Shown here piece by piece: positions 1-11,826 of a stretch of DNA of 64,000 bases (positions are counted from its first letter, which is position 1; every line of letters starts with the position of its first letter). A program made the position numbers and the translations under genes. Origin of the DNA: Tetracladium setigerum (lineage: Eukaryota > Ascomycota > Leotiomycetes > Helotiales); contig PZJY01000013.1 in NCBI GenBank assembly GCA_031472005.1, positions 496,001 through 560,000 of the forward strand, in the 5' to 3' direction. The notes under the pieces were generated by a model. It saw nothing but the letters and a program-made list of their open reading frames with translations. It searched no databases and was not told the DNA's origin.

Positions 1-198
1 GGATTCAATCAGATAATGTGGGAAAGCTCGCATCTTTCGGCCTGGGCGTAGCGCGGTCAAGGAGGTGCGTTCATCGGGGTGGTTGTTCGCGTAATATTCA
101 TCGTCGGAGGCCACTTGGCGGTCTTTTATTTCTTGGAGCTGGGAGGAGATGAGTTGGCAGTGGTCGCAGAGTTTTGAGAAGTGGACTTCTGGGGCCAT
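1..198 (-). CDS. HET-like protein, N-terminal part (cut by window edge)
   Basis: An open frame runs on the minus strand from an ATG at 198 to the window edge (66 codons seen). The N-terminus carries a Cys-x2-Cys pair (LCDHC) followed by a short helical stretch. This resembles the start of many fungal heterokaryon-incompatibility (HET) proteins and of the intact HET gene at 52-54 kb (LCEKC). The HET domain itself would lie outside the window, so the family call is inference from the first 20-60 residues only. Confidence 0.45.
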   Translation of the reverse strand, partial: MAPEVHFSKLCDHCQLISSQLQEIKDRQVASDDEYYANNHPDERTSLTALRPGRKMRAFPHYLIES

Positions 199-1811
199 GG
201 TGAGTGCTGGATTCAGGATAGGTCCTGCGACTCGGGACGTCATCATTGCCCGGGGTCGCTGTTGCTAACTGCGGATCTCGAGTGTTCAGCTTTGAACAGA
301 CTGAGGTTTTGAGTGTTCGAATGTTATAAGAATTGATTCCGTTGTGCATGTAAGGTATAGGAGATAAGAGATGTGGCTTGGGGCTATCAACATCGCTTGG
401 AGGCGGCCGCGGATCCGCCTCCCCTAGCGAATAAATAGGGAGCTGCAAAACCCACCTTACGGATCAGGTCGCAAACCAGATTTATGTCATTAGCATACGT
501 TGTGTTTAAAAACCGCTGTATACCTTTATTTACTTCGCACCATCCTGGTGAAACATGTCGGCTACACTTTCCTCCATCTCACTCTCTTCTCCTCTTCTCC
601 CAGATGCGATTCTTCTGAAACACGGCTCGCGAATTGTCCTCCGCTGCAAAAGTGGCCAGATGTGTGTGCGCTGATTCAACGACTCTTGGCCGGGACCCCT
701 CTTAATGTTTGTCCAACTAACCGAAGATCTCGGACATTAGTATCAAACCTTACGGCTTCACACAGATGGATGTTCGCTGAATTATTCTTAGGATAATTTC
801 CAGTAGGATTGTCCCTAGACTCACAAAATTTGAGTCCTTCACTAGTGAATAGTATATAGTTAGTGGTGAAATCGCCACGAGACAAGTTATAATTAGCTAG
901 AAACTTGAGTGTATTCAAAATCTCTACCAGTCAGCCCAAAGTATCCCGTAGCCTCTTTTGACTTCACTTATATCTTTGCATATCCGATACGCGTCTAAGA
1001 CAGATCATAGATATTGGGTCGCTGCTACTATAATGGTAACAAATAATAGAGGCTTTAAGATACATAGCTCGCACCGTCCTTTGGGATTATCTTCGTGGTT
1101 ATCGGGGTTAGTAAGTAGCCAATGGCAATTACTAAGATTATTATTATCAAAGCCGATGATATTCTTATGTTTGAGGGTACGTAATATGTTCCATTCGCTT
1201 ACAGTCTTTGAGGTGTTAATCTAAATAACGCCTGGTATTAACTTGTATGTTACGAGCCTCACTCGGATGCCACCGAACTCGAAGCTACTATCAACATGAT
1301 CGTAATTAAAGCAGGATCTAAGGTACTATTCGGTTGCTTAATTGCTAATGACTCTTTTTCGATATCCTTATCTTGGTCTGTACCTCTCAAGGGCGATATA
1401 CCCGTGGCTCGTCTAGATATAGCATCTAAGGTAGGCATCATCTTTTTGCCTTCCGCTTGGGTCATAAGGCAACGCTTTGGTTTTGTAGAATTACAGTCCA
1501 TTTGAATTATAGCATAGAGTCGGCATATAATTTGAGATGTTTAAAAGCCCATGACAAGTTGATAACAGAGAGCTCCTCGTCATCAAAACTTAGAGGGTGA
1601 GCCGAGGGTGAGCAGCGCCTGAGTAGCGCCTGAGCAGAAGCGGCGAGCTTACCAACCGACCTTGGGACGAAGAAAATAAGAAAATAAAAGTTGTGTTTAA
1701 CTACCACAAATAGCCTTCCAACTTGGAAATGGCCAGCGCAATGGATGTAACAGATAATATGTCGGCGTAAGTAGCCTCGACGAGCCATTTGATCGTTCAA
1801 CATACTCTTTA
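199..1811. other. Gene-free, partly AT-rich decayed stretch
   Basis: Only short spurious frames are present. From about 830 to 1560 the sequence is AT-rich with many TA dinucleotides and looks like worn transposon DNA, but I recognise no protein motif. The TGAGC-rich block at 1590-1680 is listed separately. Confidence 0.5.
1590..1680 (+). repeat. Dispersed TGAGC-rich repeat, copy A
   Basis: The block contains TGAGCCGAGGGTGA followed by AGCGCC-TGAG steps and then GCGGCGAGCTT and GGGAC-GAAGAA. The same order of words occurs at 50480-50545 and a shorter related version at 43190-43260. The three copies are diverged, mostly by G/A differences. Confidence 0.5.
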
Positions 1812-2649
1812 ATGCCTTGGCATTTTAAGTCCACCTCATTTCGCCCCAGAGCATGGAAACCTATGCTGATACCATGTGAATTCAGATTTACAGCGTCCTT
1901 CGCGGTCTTGCCTGAGGAAATGAAGCAAAGGATATTCGAGGATGCATTGGTCATCGACATGGATGGCAGCCAGCCAGCAATGCTGATTGCGTTGAGATAT
2001 ACCCGTTACTTCGAAAAGGCTAAGAGTTTCTATGATACTACGAACTTCAACGTCTGTAACTATTTTCTTCTTCTTTGTTATCTAAAACGAGGACACTTTG
2101 CTAATAAATATCTAGTTAACCTTGGGTAACATAAGGCAGTTCGAGAGTATGGGTGCAAATGATATTGCCAAGATTGCAAATCTCAGGATTGGGTACGTAA
2201 CATGCCAGGCATGCTTTGATCACTATCTGACTAAACTCCAAAGTCTCAACGTCATCTCATCGGACGAGTGGGCCCTAAACTTAAAGAGAGGAATTTGGAA
2301 GCTGGTCGCCCATATCACAAGTGTCAAAGTTGACGCCGTGGGCCTTGACCATGGCAATGACAATGTTTTTAGTTTTGTTTCGCAAGTCTTTGAAACAGTA
2401 AATACGATTAACAAGGTCTCTTCTTATCATGGCCATGGTCATGGAATTCAGAGTCTCGAGATCCGACTAAGAAGCGATAATGTCTTCAGGCACAAATTCT
2501 TCGAGAATGTGGAGAAATCATTTGCATTGCAGGGTTTCATGGTCTTTCATCCCACTGATATCACAACCGGTATATGGAGCCTTGTCGGAAATCTCAATAA
2601 CCTCATTGAATCTAAGCGAAACCAGAACGTGGAGACAAAAGAGGTTTGA
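1812..2649 (+). CDS. 2EXR/F-box-like hypothetical protein, junction uncertain
   Basis: Two consecutive plus-strand frames read as one fungal 2EXR-type protein. The first part holds an LPEE(M)KQRIFEDAL-like F-box-style helix, then an ALRYTRYFEKAKSFYDTTNF segment typical of the family. The second part (from about 2116) begins LTLGNIRQF and runs to a stop at 2649. A good-looking intron lies between them: GTAACT at 2056, GCTAATA branch, TAG at 2115. However, it leaves the two frames off by one, so either a GTCTGT donor at 2052 is used or there is a one-base error or decay. About 255 residues in all. Function unknown; the family name is a resemblance call. Confidence 0.4.
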
Positions 2650-2991
2650 CCGTTTTGTGCAATAGGAATATGATTACTTTGGGTGGCATTTCATTCAGAT
2701 TGTTGTGGTGTAAAAGATCAGAAGAGCGGCTTCAAGAATAAAAAACCGCAGCCAATATCAACAAAGTCTCTTCAATCTTCTCTCTGCAAAAGTGCCAATA
2801 ATTGTGACTCTCTTTGTGGCTTTATGTTTTCGATCTTCTGCTCAAGGGATTTGATCCATGTCCTATTCAAAATTCTTCAGATTTGAAGCTCTATTTAGGT
2901 TCAAAAGGAAGCTTAGCCTCTCCATCACCTTTGCTTTGAAATTCAAAATATTTTAAAACATCCCAACATCCCGACACCCCGTTCCCCCATC
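2650..2991. other. Intergenic
   Basis: No convincing coding frame. It becomes C-rich toward 2990, as is common in fungal 5' leaders. Confidence 0.4.
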
Positions 2992-4776
2992 AATGCTCTC
3001 GTCCACCAGCATAACACCAACCTTACAACCACCACTCTATCTACAATTAACACGTGGCCATCATGGCTGACGAAATCTGCCGAGGACATTGGGCGCTTCG
3101 ATCCGTAAGTCATCCTCTACCTCATCCTTGCATTCTCAACTGTTGGTCACTTGATGACTTCCCGCCCATTCCTCTCTCAACCCGTCTCTAAGATCAAAGT
3201 TTGAACAGACAAGCTAATAGGACGCATTCGCAGCGCCGACTTTGACCAAATTTCACTAATCCGCTATCGTCGTGAGCTGAAGCAAAATTTCGACGGCTCA
3301 CAACCAGATTTCTTGACCTACACAGACAATTTGCGCAAGCTGGCAGAGAGAAAGGATCTCTATACTAAGATGAACTATACGGTACGTTTACCTCTGCTCC
3401 TATCTATCCTGAGCGGTTGGAGGAGTACAAAAGCTTACCAATTTGCTGATATCTGATGAATGTAGGTGGAGTTGGGTGGCGTAAAGGAATTCATCAAGAT
3501 GTCCGCGGAGGAGGTAAACGAGATTGTGCATCTGAGGGTATTCTGGGGAAAGCCGTAAGTTACAATCGTTCGATTCTTCTAAGATCTTTAAAGCACCAAA
3601 GACACATAGCTAAATAGGCTTAAAAGCGTCTCTGAAGCACTCTAGGGACTCTCAAGTGCTCCTCCTAAACCCAAATCCAGTCGCAGAAGCAAATCCTCCT
3701 CCTCGTCCTCCCGAACCCATCCAAAATCGAATTGGTACATCCACAATAACCTCGAAACCATAACCTTCGACTTCTCGCATCCAAGTTACAGCTATATGAC
3801 CATCTGGGGCTACGGCAATATCGACTTCGCCCATTTTTGCAAGGACTTAGCCATGGCCTCTGTACCCTTTCCACCTACCGATAGCAGCACAGCTAGCGGA
3901 ATCAAGAGATTCATTGTTCGCTTTAAGGAAAACGAGACTGAGTACACGAAGTTGATGACTTTCGTATTGCTAGAGGGTGTGTGGGATGTCAACTGGGAGT
4001 ATGATGATAAGGAGGATATGAGGGATACGAGGCCGGGCGAATATGACAATAATGGTAGCGGAACTGATGATGCTGATGACGACAAGACGAAGAAGAAGAA
4101 GACGGATACCAGGAGGACGTGGAAAGAGAAAAGAGATGAGATAGTTTATGATTTTATCAATAACGGGAAGTTTGGAAGAAAGGATCGGCTAGGGGAAGAA
4201 GAAGGAGTGTGGTATTTGGGGGATGGGAGGAAGGGGTTAGCTGTGCAAGGTTGTATGATGGTTGATGGGAAGTTGGTGGATTTGAAAGCTATGGTGGAGG
4301 CACAAGAGAAGGAGGCGCAAAAGGAGCAACAGAGAAAGACAACGAAGCAGCTAATCCCCGCAAAGAGGAAGAGAGCATCCAGCGAGACTAATGACGAAGA
4401 AGATATCAAGGGGGAGAAAAAGGAGACAACAGATAAGGAGGAGGAGACAAATGACGACACGACCTCGGGGACGTTTCTTGGTATTCGAAGAAGACATAGG
4501 CTAACTGAAACAGAGAGTGGGCCATCCGAGGCTACTGTTAAGCCAAAGAGTACAGAGTTTGTGGATCTCACGAGCGAAAACGAAGATCAAGACGAAAATG
4601 AGACAGACATGGAGGATATATCTGAGTCCGCGGTTGAAACAAAGAAAGAAGACGCGATGGAATTGAGGAACGAAAACAGTGGAGAGAAACCAGAAGGAGT
4701 CAGCAAGTATCAAAACCAGCGCACCGAGTCTGATAAGACGACGGTGAAGGAGGAAGATATCCTCGACATTCTTTGA
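2992..4776 (+). CDS. Hypothetical acidic protein with possible SUMO-interaction motif
   Basis: Family not recognised. Consistent exons are: up to 3104 (reading ...SAEDIGRFDP), 3234-3381, 3466-3554 and 3657-4776, with phases that match. The ATG at 3063 is in the wrong frame for exon 2, so the true start lies upstream and is unresolved; 2992 is only a bound. The first part is ordinary globular sequence (residues such as RYRRELKQNF and FIKMSAEEVNEI). A Ser/Lys-rich linker follows, then a second folded segment with TIWGYGNIDFAHF and WDVNWEYDD. The last 200 residues are Lys/Glu/Asp-rich and low in complexity. Near the end, FVDLTSE followed by acidic residues looks like a SUMO-interaction motif (inference). 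A nuclear role would fit the charge pattern but is not shown. Confidence 0.55.
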
Positions 4777-5648
4777 GGAATGGATCAGCACTATGACATT
4801 GGTGTATTTAAGAAATACAGGATGTACGAGACGTAGAAAGAGCTCGGATCAAATCACCGACTTGCCTAGAAGTCTGCATTTTACCTTAGCCAATATTCTA
4901 CAGGTTATTAGTTGTATTTTACAGACAAATTTTCATTAGAGCAAAATAAATGAAACGATACTTACTTGATTTCTCATTTCTTCAACTGTCACATACTGTA
5001 TTGGAAGTTCAACTTTGCACGTCAGCTTTCCACTTGGGTTAAATAGTCTCAGAGATTCGTTAAGAGAACCCTCATCTTTGCAGACTTACAAATTCTCATC
5101 TGCACAAGAAATTTTGCAATGAAGAAATAAAATATTTTCAGGTAATATATCATTCTGACTCATTCATAGAAATCCCTCCCTGGGGCAGGAAAAGAAAACG
5201 AGACATATATACTCGCTTATTGGCATCATCACCATATATGAAGTAACAACTTGGAGAGGTATATGCGTGCTTGATTTTTCTATCTTTCCTTCTCTCTTGA
5301 CCTTCTAGCAAGGACGATACGAGAAATGCTGACTAGTACTAGCAAATTGGTGGTGCCCTCCCCTCACAACATACATTATCTCCTAATTTTTCTTGTCTAT
5401 GATGATTCGACTGCTCAGCCACAGCGAATAAGAAGGCAGATTTTGCGGCGCATTCGAGCCAGATCGGACTCATTGTCATTGGAGCAAATGGACAATTGAA
5501 TTTCAGCCGATGCAGGCAGACAACGATTCCAAGCCACTTCCCCAGCTGCGCCTTCTGTTTCACCTTCACCCATACAATAACATATCAGTCGACCATCGAC
5601 ATCAAATAACTCAAACAACAACTCTCCAAGAAACGAAACAGAAAAATC
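4777..5648. other. Intergenic
   Basis: AT-rich 3' flank of the acidic-protein gene and 5' flank of the F-box gene. The antisense frame that overlaps this stretch continues through the F-box gene and is a shadow. Confidence 0.5.
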
Positions 5649-6657
5649 ATGAGCGCTCTTGATCGCCTTCCAAGCGAGACGATTCTTCGGATCGTGGAGT
5701 ATGTTAGCTTCAATGATCCCCCACCATATGAACAAAACCATCGTTACCATCCAAATTTCGTATCGCCACCCAACATTGGCCGTGCTACAGTATTCAATCT
5801 TCTCTTTCTCAAGAAGTTCAAACCCGCCGCCGAAACCGTCCTCAATCGAACCGTGGCCATTAGGTTTTCCCACGAGCGAACGAAATGGAATATCGCAAAA
5901 AGACTCATCAACAGAATTCTGGACCCCAAAGACCCTTTCTCCTCTGGCATTCGCGAGCTCATTATCGATGATTGGGCGCATCAAGTTCTTTACCTCCAGG
6001 AATCGGATGATTACATGGAAGGGATTATCAACAGCGTGGAAAACCTCAGAGTGCTGAGAACGACAAAACATGAGTGGAACGTGGAAAGTTTGGGCAGGTT
6101 TTTTAACAAGTTTTCTGGGCTCAGAGAGCTTGAGATTGATATCGCTGACCATCAAGACGACCCTGAGTGGGCTGAGTGGGTAAGTAATTCCTCACTCCTT
6201 AATTTCACTCCATTGAATGTCCACATGTTCATGAGACGTGCGTATACTAATATAATCATTGCAGCCTGCACCAATCTTCAAAATCCTAGGTAAACTGGGC
6301 AAGCTACAGTCACTCACTACCACCATCACTCTACCGCCGATCCTCGGACCACATGGTCAAATCAATGTGTATTACTGCCGAAGCGGAGCGACAGCTCTAT
6401 TCCGTGGATTTTACGAGGTCGATCTCAATAGTCGCCTCGACACTTTGAAATTCAATGTTTTGAGATGGAACCCCATCCCGATTCAGGATTTTGAGTTGGA
6501 ATCCATTGTTGTGGGCGTGAGAAGGGTGGAGGGGAATGATATGACCATTGAGCCGGATTCATGGTATGTTGCGGAGATTTATGCCGCACAAAAAATAGAA
6601 GATGGACTCCAGCGCATGCCTGATGAACCAGCTGGAGACACAGCATGCCGGGGATGA
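5649..6657 (+). CDS. F-box protein
   Basis: Two exons, 5649-6179 and 6265-6657 (307 residues). The intron is GTAAGT...TACTAAT...GCAG and joins in phase 0 (EWAEW to PAPIF). The N-terminus MSALDRLPSETILRIVEYV is a short F-box motif at residues 6-19, the part that would bind Skp1 in an SCF ubiquitin ligase. The rest is a substrate-side region with leucine-rich segments (SGIRELIIDDW, GLRELEIDIAD, SRLDTLKFNVL) resembling loose leucine-rich repeats. The target is unknown. Many such F-box genes of this length occur in Pezizomycotina. Confidence 0.75.
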
Positions 6658-6914
6658 TGAAGACGACGATAAAGGGGGTATTGATTTTTTTTTCGGGATT
6701 CGAGATTAACAGATCGATTACAATAGCACCCGATCGTCAAATTTGACTTTGTCATCAGCATTCTATGCTCTACGTATGGGACTATGTATGGGATATTCAT
6801 ACTCAATCGCACATATGATCTTTTATCTTTACACAAGTGACCATCAGATCTAAATATCTCATAATACACAGACGTCTGTCAAAGCCACTCACAAATCTCA
6901 TGTCTTTACCAATC

Positions 6915-7978
6915 TCAGGAGCAGATCAAGAGCGCCATCATATACCAATTCCCCTTCTCCCAAGCAACTTGATAAGCCGTCTTCCCCCTTCGTTCCTCAT
7001 ATTCTTCCTCGCCCCTCTCTTCAGCAAAATACCTACAAGATCTGTGCGATTATACCTAGCAGCCTCGTGCAGCGGTGTCCCATTCTTCTCCGGCTGCGCT
7101 CCAGGTCTTGGAAACTCCTCCAGATCTATTCGCGGCCCTTCACTCGGGACAAGATTAACATCCATCTTCGCGACATCCAGCAACCAGCAAACCAAATCAA
7201 CGTCCCCCCACCTGATTACTTCATGCAACAACCGACAATCTCGGAGTGCGTCCTTTGGCATGTATTTCCAGAGAAGATCCAAAAACTCGACATCGCCGGA
7301 TCGCAAGATGGATCGGAAATTGTAAAGTTGCGGCTCAGCTCCGAAGTTCAGAAGAACAGTGGCAACGGGGAGACAAGAAGGTCCTTGGAGATAGATCATA
7401 TGTGTGAGTGCGTTGCCGAGCGCTGCCCCGTGTAGATCGCCGTCCATGTATCCATTTTTGAGCATAATCGACCAAATGTCTGCGTTTTTACAGCCCCAAA
7501 GACTGAGTCGGCCCAAACCACTGGGGTCATTGAGAAAGCTCTTCATATCCGGATTTGGTGGAGGAGAAACAGATAATAATTCCTCCACAACAGCAGCGGC
7601 GCTGCTTTCATTGTGACTTTCGAAAGCGGTCTTAAATAGCGACCTAAGAAGCACGCCTGATGTCACGAGAGCTGAAACTTCGGGATCGCTAGACTCGTTT
7701 ATTTGAGTGTAGAGTGAGTGTATTTCTGTTGGGTTGTTGTTTAATACTGAGACAAGGATTTCTTTGAGGGCAGGGACGGTTATTGAGGTTGAAGGGAGAG
7801 TGTTGATTACTTCGGAGGTCCGGTTACGAGGAAAGCTTTCGACGGCGAATTCGAGTGGACTGGGAAGATATGCTAGGTACTCGTCTTCGGGGAAAATTTC
7901 TTGTCCGGCTTGGTCGATAGTGGCTGATGGATCACTGGTCCTGGTCGGTTCCGACTGCCCTGTTTCTGCCATTGTCAA
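6915..7978 (-). CDS. Ankyrin-repeat protein (one-base frame break near C-terminus)
   Basis: A single-exon minus-strand frame starts at 7978 (or the second Met at 7972). The C-terminal half has degenerate ankyrin repeats, including LLHEVIRWGDVDLVCWLLD and GTPLHEAARYNRTDLVGILL. In the frame as read the protein ends at 6938 after a basic tail. Shifting by one base at the run of five C on the plus strand (6984-6988) gives a normal ankyrin ending (KTAYQVAWEKGNW) and a stop at 6915. I therefore annotate to 6915 and treat the break as a likely sequence error. Probably a protein-interaction scaffold; partner unknown. Confidence 0.65.
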
Positions 7979-8457
7979 TATTTTTGCTGGGGCTGCTTTT
8001 GTGAATGAGAAATATTTGCTTTCAGATCAATGAAGTAGCAAGTGGATTAAGTACCTAGGTAAGGTATGCATCTTGTGTTAGGCTGGGAAGAAAGTGGTGC
8101 CTTGGTTAAGCACAGCTGCAGGCAGAGTCCGGATAAATGCCACAAGCACTGATAGGTAGGTACATTTGCAACCTTGCAGCCAAGAGGCCAGTAACATAAC
8201 TTTAAACTATCGTAAGACTACTCTTTCAACATTTCACGAATTTGCTGAGCTTCTGGAAGAACATGGTGCACTTGCACACTGAAGTATTGCTTGAAAATAC
8301 GAGCACCTATAGACGACGAATCATGTGAAGATAGGCAAAATAAATGTAAATTGACGTGATGATAGCTCCTGGAGGTGGATGTACGAAATTGATTGCTTAC
8401 CATCGTGTATGGTACAAGTCTTTCTAAAGACCATAGCGTGATAGTACATCTAGCTAC
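7979..8457. other. Intergenic between two minus-strand genes
   Basis: No coding signal. It holds the promoter side of the ankyrin gene and the 3' flank of the Gemin2-like gene. Confidence 0.5.
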
Positions 8458-9896
8458 TTACACAATATCTCCCCATTCTCCGCGAAACTCTAACAAATCT
8501 CTTTGTCCATACAATTCCCCAGCGATGGTTAAGATCATGTCTACAGTTGCGTTGGAGTTCCATTGTTTATGTGTTGACCCTGAATTTGTTACCTTCTCTG
8601 TGTCTGACATGGTCTCTTCTTTCGATCCTGATGTAGGAGGAGGTGGTGTTTCTATCTCGGACTCATTGTTGTTCTTAAAGTCTGGCGTGGAGTTGTTCAA
8701 CAATCCCAAAATACGTGCTTTAGCTGCGGCAAGTTCGTCCGGTTCAGGAATAGCTGTCGATGTGTCGCTGGCTGATGCTTCTGCACCCTTCGGTACTGTA
8801 CCGTTTGTCTTTTGACCCAACAATTCCTCTGTTGCTCGGACTGCGTGAATATCATTACCGATATCATTTTCAAGATTTTCTCCATCTTGAAAAGAATCCT
8901 CGTCATCTAGAGGAACTTCATCCCCATTAACAACCTCAGTCCCCAATTCCTCGTCAACATCGTATTCGACCTCAAACTCCTGCATACCTTCTTCCCACCT
9001 ATCGCCCTCTCGTATTCCAATGGCGACCAAGACAGCCCTCTTACCCAGTTCCCTCACAATTCCAATCTCTTCACTTGCCAACTCTCCTCTCTCAGGCAAC
9101 TTCGCAAGAAGACTCCAGACCCACCTACTCACGCCCATGTCTACCTCCACACCTCTCTTTAGCAACTTCCCACCTACCATCAGGTTCAGTAAACCTAGGA
9201 CCGTATTCTTATCCATACTTGCAATTTGCGCAGGCACAGGATCTGTACTCTGCAATTTCCAGCGCCACCACCGCGCCTTTGGAACCGTCAAAGTGCCCAG
9301 ATATATTGGATGATCTTCGTCAAGTTTCTGCAAAGTCTCTAAAGGAGGAGGCTGGTAAAGTTGTTCTCTAAGAACGGCGAAGCGTGAAAGGATAGAGTTG
9401 AAGTATTGTGTTTGCAGGTCTTCCTCAACTTCTTCGAAGTAATCCTCATCTTCGTCGTTTGAGCTGGGTTCTGCATAGAATGCTCCATCGTCATATCGGC
9501 CTCGGTAATCCCCTACGCCATCTTCGTAGATCTCTCGACCGTTTGTGGTTTGCCCGGTTTTGGGGCAACTAGAATATGGGGGATTCCTCCCGCTTCGCGT
9601 CTACATCGCGAATCAGTACTTGTTTGGTAGAAAAGGAAGGCTCAGCAACTGGAGAGCCATTGGGGAATGAAGTTTCCATACCTGACAGATTTTAAATATG
9701 CCAAAGCATCCATTTCTTCATCATATCCGAGATCTCCGTCCTCATCCCTTTTGTCACCTTCCTCGTCGACTGGAATGGCACTTCGCTGGCCATAAGTTGG
9801 ATCGTAACGCGCCGTTACAGAAGGCCGGGATCTGGATTTATTGCTGTAGAGTTCATCTTTGATATCGGGCTCGTGTTTCCGTTTATTTTCTACCAT
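8458..9896 (-). CDS. GEMIN2: Gemin2/Brr1 (SIP1 family) snRNP assembly protein, one-base frame break
   Basis: Exon 1 is 9896-9682 and exon 2 is 9600-8458, with an 81-nt intron. The family signature is clear. EMDALAYLKSVR crosses the intron into REAGGIPHILVAPKP, which matches the Gemin2 motif where the SMN-binding region begins. Later come PAQIASMDKNTVLGLL, VSRWVWSLLAKLPERGEL and the C-terminal DMILTIAGELYGQRDLLEF. Gemin2 gathers Sm proteins for U-snRNP assembly with SMN; the role here is inferred from family. Between the LVAPKP segment and REIYEDGVGDYRG the frame must change by one base (around 9530-9566, beside TTTT-GGGG runs). Exon lengths total 1358, one short of a multiple of three, consistent with a single missing base. 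An acidic insert lies between the two conserved halves. Confidence 0.75.
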
Positions 9897-10234
9897 TTTG
9901 AGGGCTGGGTTTAACGTTGACGACGTAACAATTTTGTCGAGGTTGAAATTACCTTGAGGTCTGATACCTAAAATCAGAGGTGTCAGCCTTGTTCTTTGTC
10001 AGCAACGCCAAGAGATTGTTGATATCATCATCGAAGCCTCGTCGAAAAGTTCCCACAACACAACGTCCAACACATAATATATCTACGACTACCACACTTC
10101 CAATCTTAATCGGATACAATGTTGGATACAAATCGTAAGCCTTGAAAGGTTTCATTGGTTCCCTGCCCCTTAAAATTGCGAATACGACACATATTCCACT
10201 TGGTATCACCCGGATCTTCAAGTATTTGCCCCTC

Positions 10235-11496
10235 ATGGCACTCGATCAACAATCAAATTGGGATGTTGAGATGAAGGAGCCCTTCAAAGTTCCTCTAACG
10301 ACTGTAAAACCATCTGCGAAATCGAAAGCGTCAATCGCATTCATACCAAATCACCAATGGTCCCGCCAGATACTCCTCCCAAGCGAAATCATCTCCCAGA
10401 TCCTCAGCTACCTTCCCACTGGCCCCTCTTTGCAACCCACGTTGCATAGTTGCTGTCTCGTCTCCCGCGCATGGTATTCAGCCAGCATAACGCTTCTCTA
10501 TACCTCACCGCATCTCGATGGCGCCAACTTCGCTCAGTTCGTCACCACCGTCTGTCCCTCCAAGAACGCACATATACGGCTTTCTACTCTTGCCACCTTA
10601 GTACGAACATTGGATATGGGAGAGCTGGTACATAATTCTTCACGATCTCTTACAGCGCGTCTACTCGGCCGATTAAAACACAATCTCGAAGCCTTTATTG
10701 CTCCCCAAGCCTCATTCGCCATCAACTCCTTCGCGGCCCTCTCCAAATGTACCCGCCTTACGTATCTCGACCTCTCCCTAATTTCAGCCTCTATATCCAA
10801 CAAACTACTATTCCAAACGCTTAAATCGCTCTCAAAACTCAACACATTGTTTTTCCCACGCTCCTCCTCCCTTGATTCTACAACCCACAATAGAGACCCA
10901 ACACCCTACACTTTCCCACCGAAACTTGCGGAGCTACACCTAGCTGGAGGAGTAGATGACCACTTCCTCCGAACCCATCTCGTCAACGCGCCCAATACAC
11001 TCCGAAAATTAAGCATTCAACACTGTTCGCAAATCTACACACCTGCTTTAATATCCACTCTCGCAACCCTCGGTGCCCAACTTACGCACTTAACGATTCG
11101 ACATCCAATGACGAAATTACCCCTAGGAGCCTTGGACGAACTCTTTATTCTGTGTCCCTCCCTGATCGCCCTACGAATCTCCGCAGATTTTATAACAAAT
11201 TCTCTCTTCACCTCTTTGATCCCCACGATTTCCCATCCCCTTCAAATCCTGGATCTAGAATGCTCACCGCAAGCCACCGCTGAAGTAGGTATTTCCCCTC
11301 GGTAGTCTACGAAGCCGTCGAAAGCGGCAGGTTGGGTTCACTACGAAGCGTGAGGGTTAGTGCGAGATTGGCTTGGTTGGCGACGGAAGGAAGGAGGAGG
11401 GATATCGACGATTTGGTAGAGGCCATGGGTGATTTAGAGATGGAGGATAGGACAGGCATTGAGGTTGGGGTTTGGGCTAGTTTGAGTGATGGGTGA
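10235..11496 (+). CDS. F-box protein with leucine-rich region (one-base frame break)
   Basis: The start is taken at the ATG at 10235 (MALDQQSN). At about residues 47-62 LLPSEIISQILSYLP is the F-box. The rest has LRR-like stretches spaced along the chain: LTYLDLSL, LSKLNTLFF, LAELHLAGG, LRKLSIQHC, LTHLTIRH, LQILDLEC. The frame as read stops at 11305 after VGISPR. One base later the frame continues with VVYEAVESGRLGSLRSVRV and ends at 11496. The switch sits at a CCCC run (about 11296-11301). The total length of 1262 nt is one short of a multiple of three, so a single-base deletion explains it. It is likely an SCF substrate adaptor; target unknown. Confidence 0.65.
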
Positions 11497-11826
11497 ACGA
11501 GTGTTTGTATTAATTCGGGGATAGACATAGATAGTACATAAGGTGGCCAGGTAGGCAGATCTTCTGCTATTCCAAAATCAAATGAAACTGGTGCAGTCTT
11601 GATTAAAAAGGCCAGAGGAAATTGCTAACGCTCAGACAAGGTCACGGTTAAGGGAAAGACGCAAGCGCATCAACATAATTTTCATTCTTTAAAATTGTTG
11701 AAGCCACGTTCTCCCTTGAAATGCAACTCTCAAAACAAAGCACAGAGGCAAGGAAGCGGAATAGAAACTAAAACTCTGCCAAAAAAGCATTCACAAGCTC
11801 GTCGTGTTCACCTCGCCGCCAATCTC
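11497..11826. other. Convergent intergenic
   Basis: 3' ends of the F-box gene and of the repeat precursor gene face each other here. No coding signal. Confidence 0.5.

Noticed and set aside
5415..6155. 246-codon minus-strand frame
   Set aside because: It is antisense to the first F-box exon, has no family motif, and the plus-strand reading has an F-box and clean splicing.
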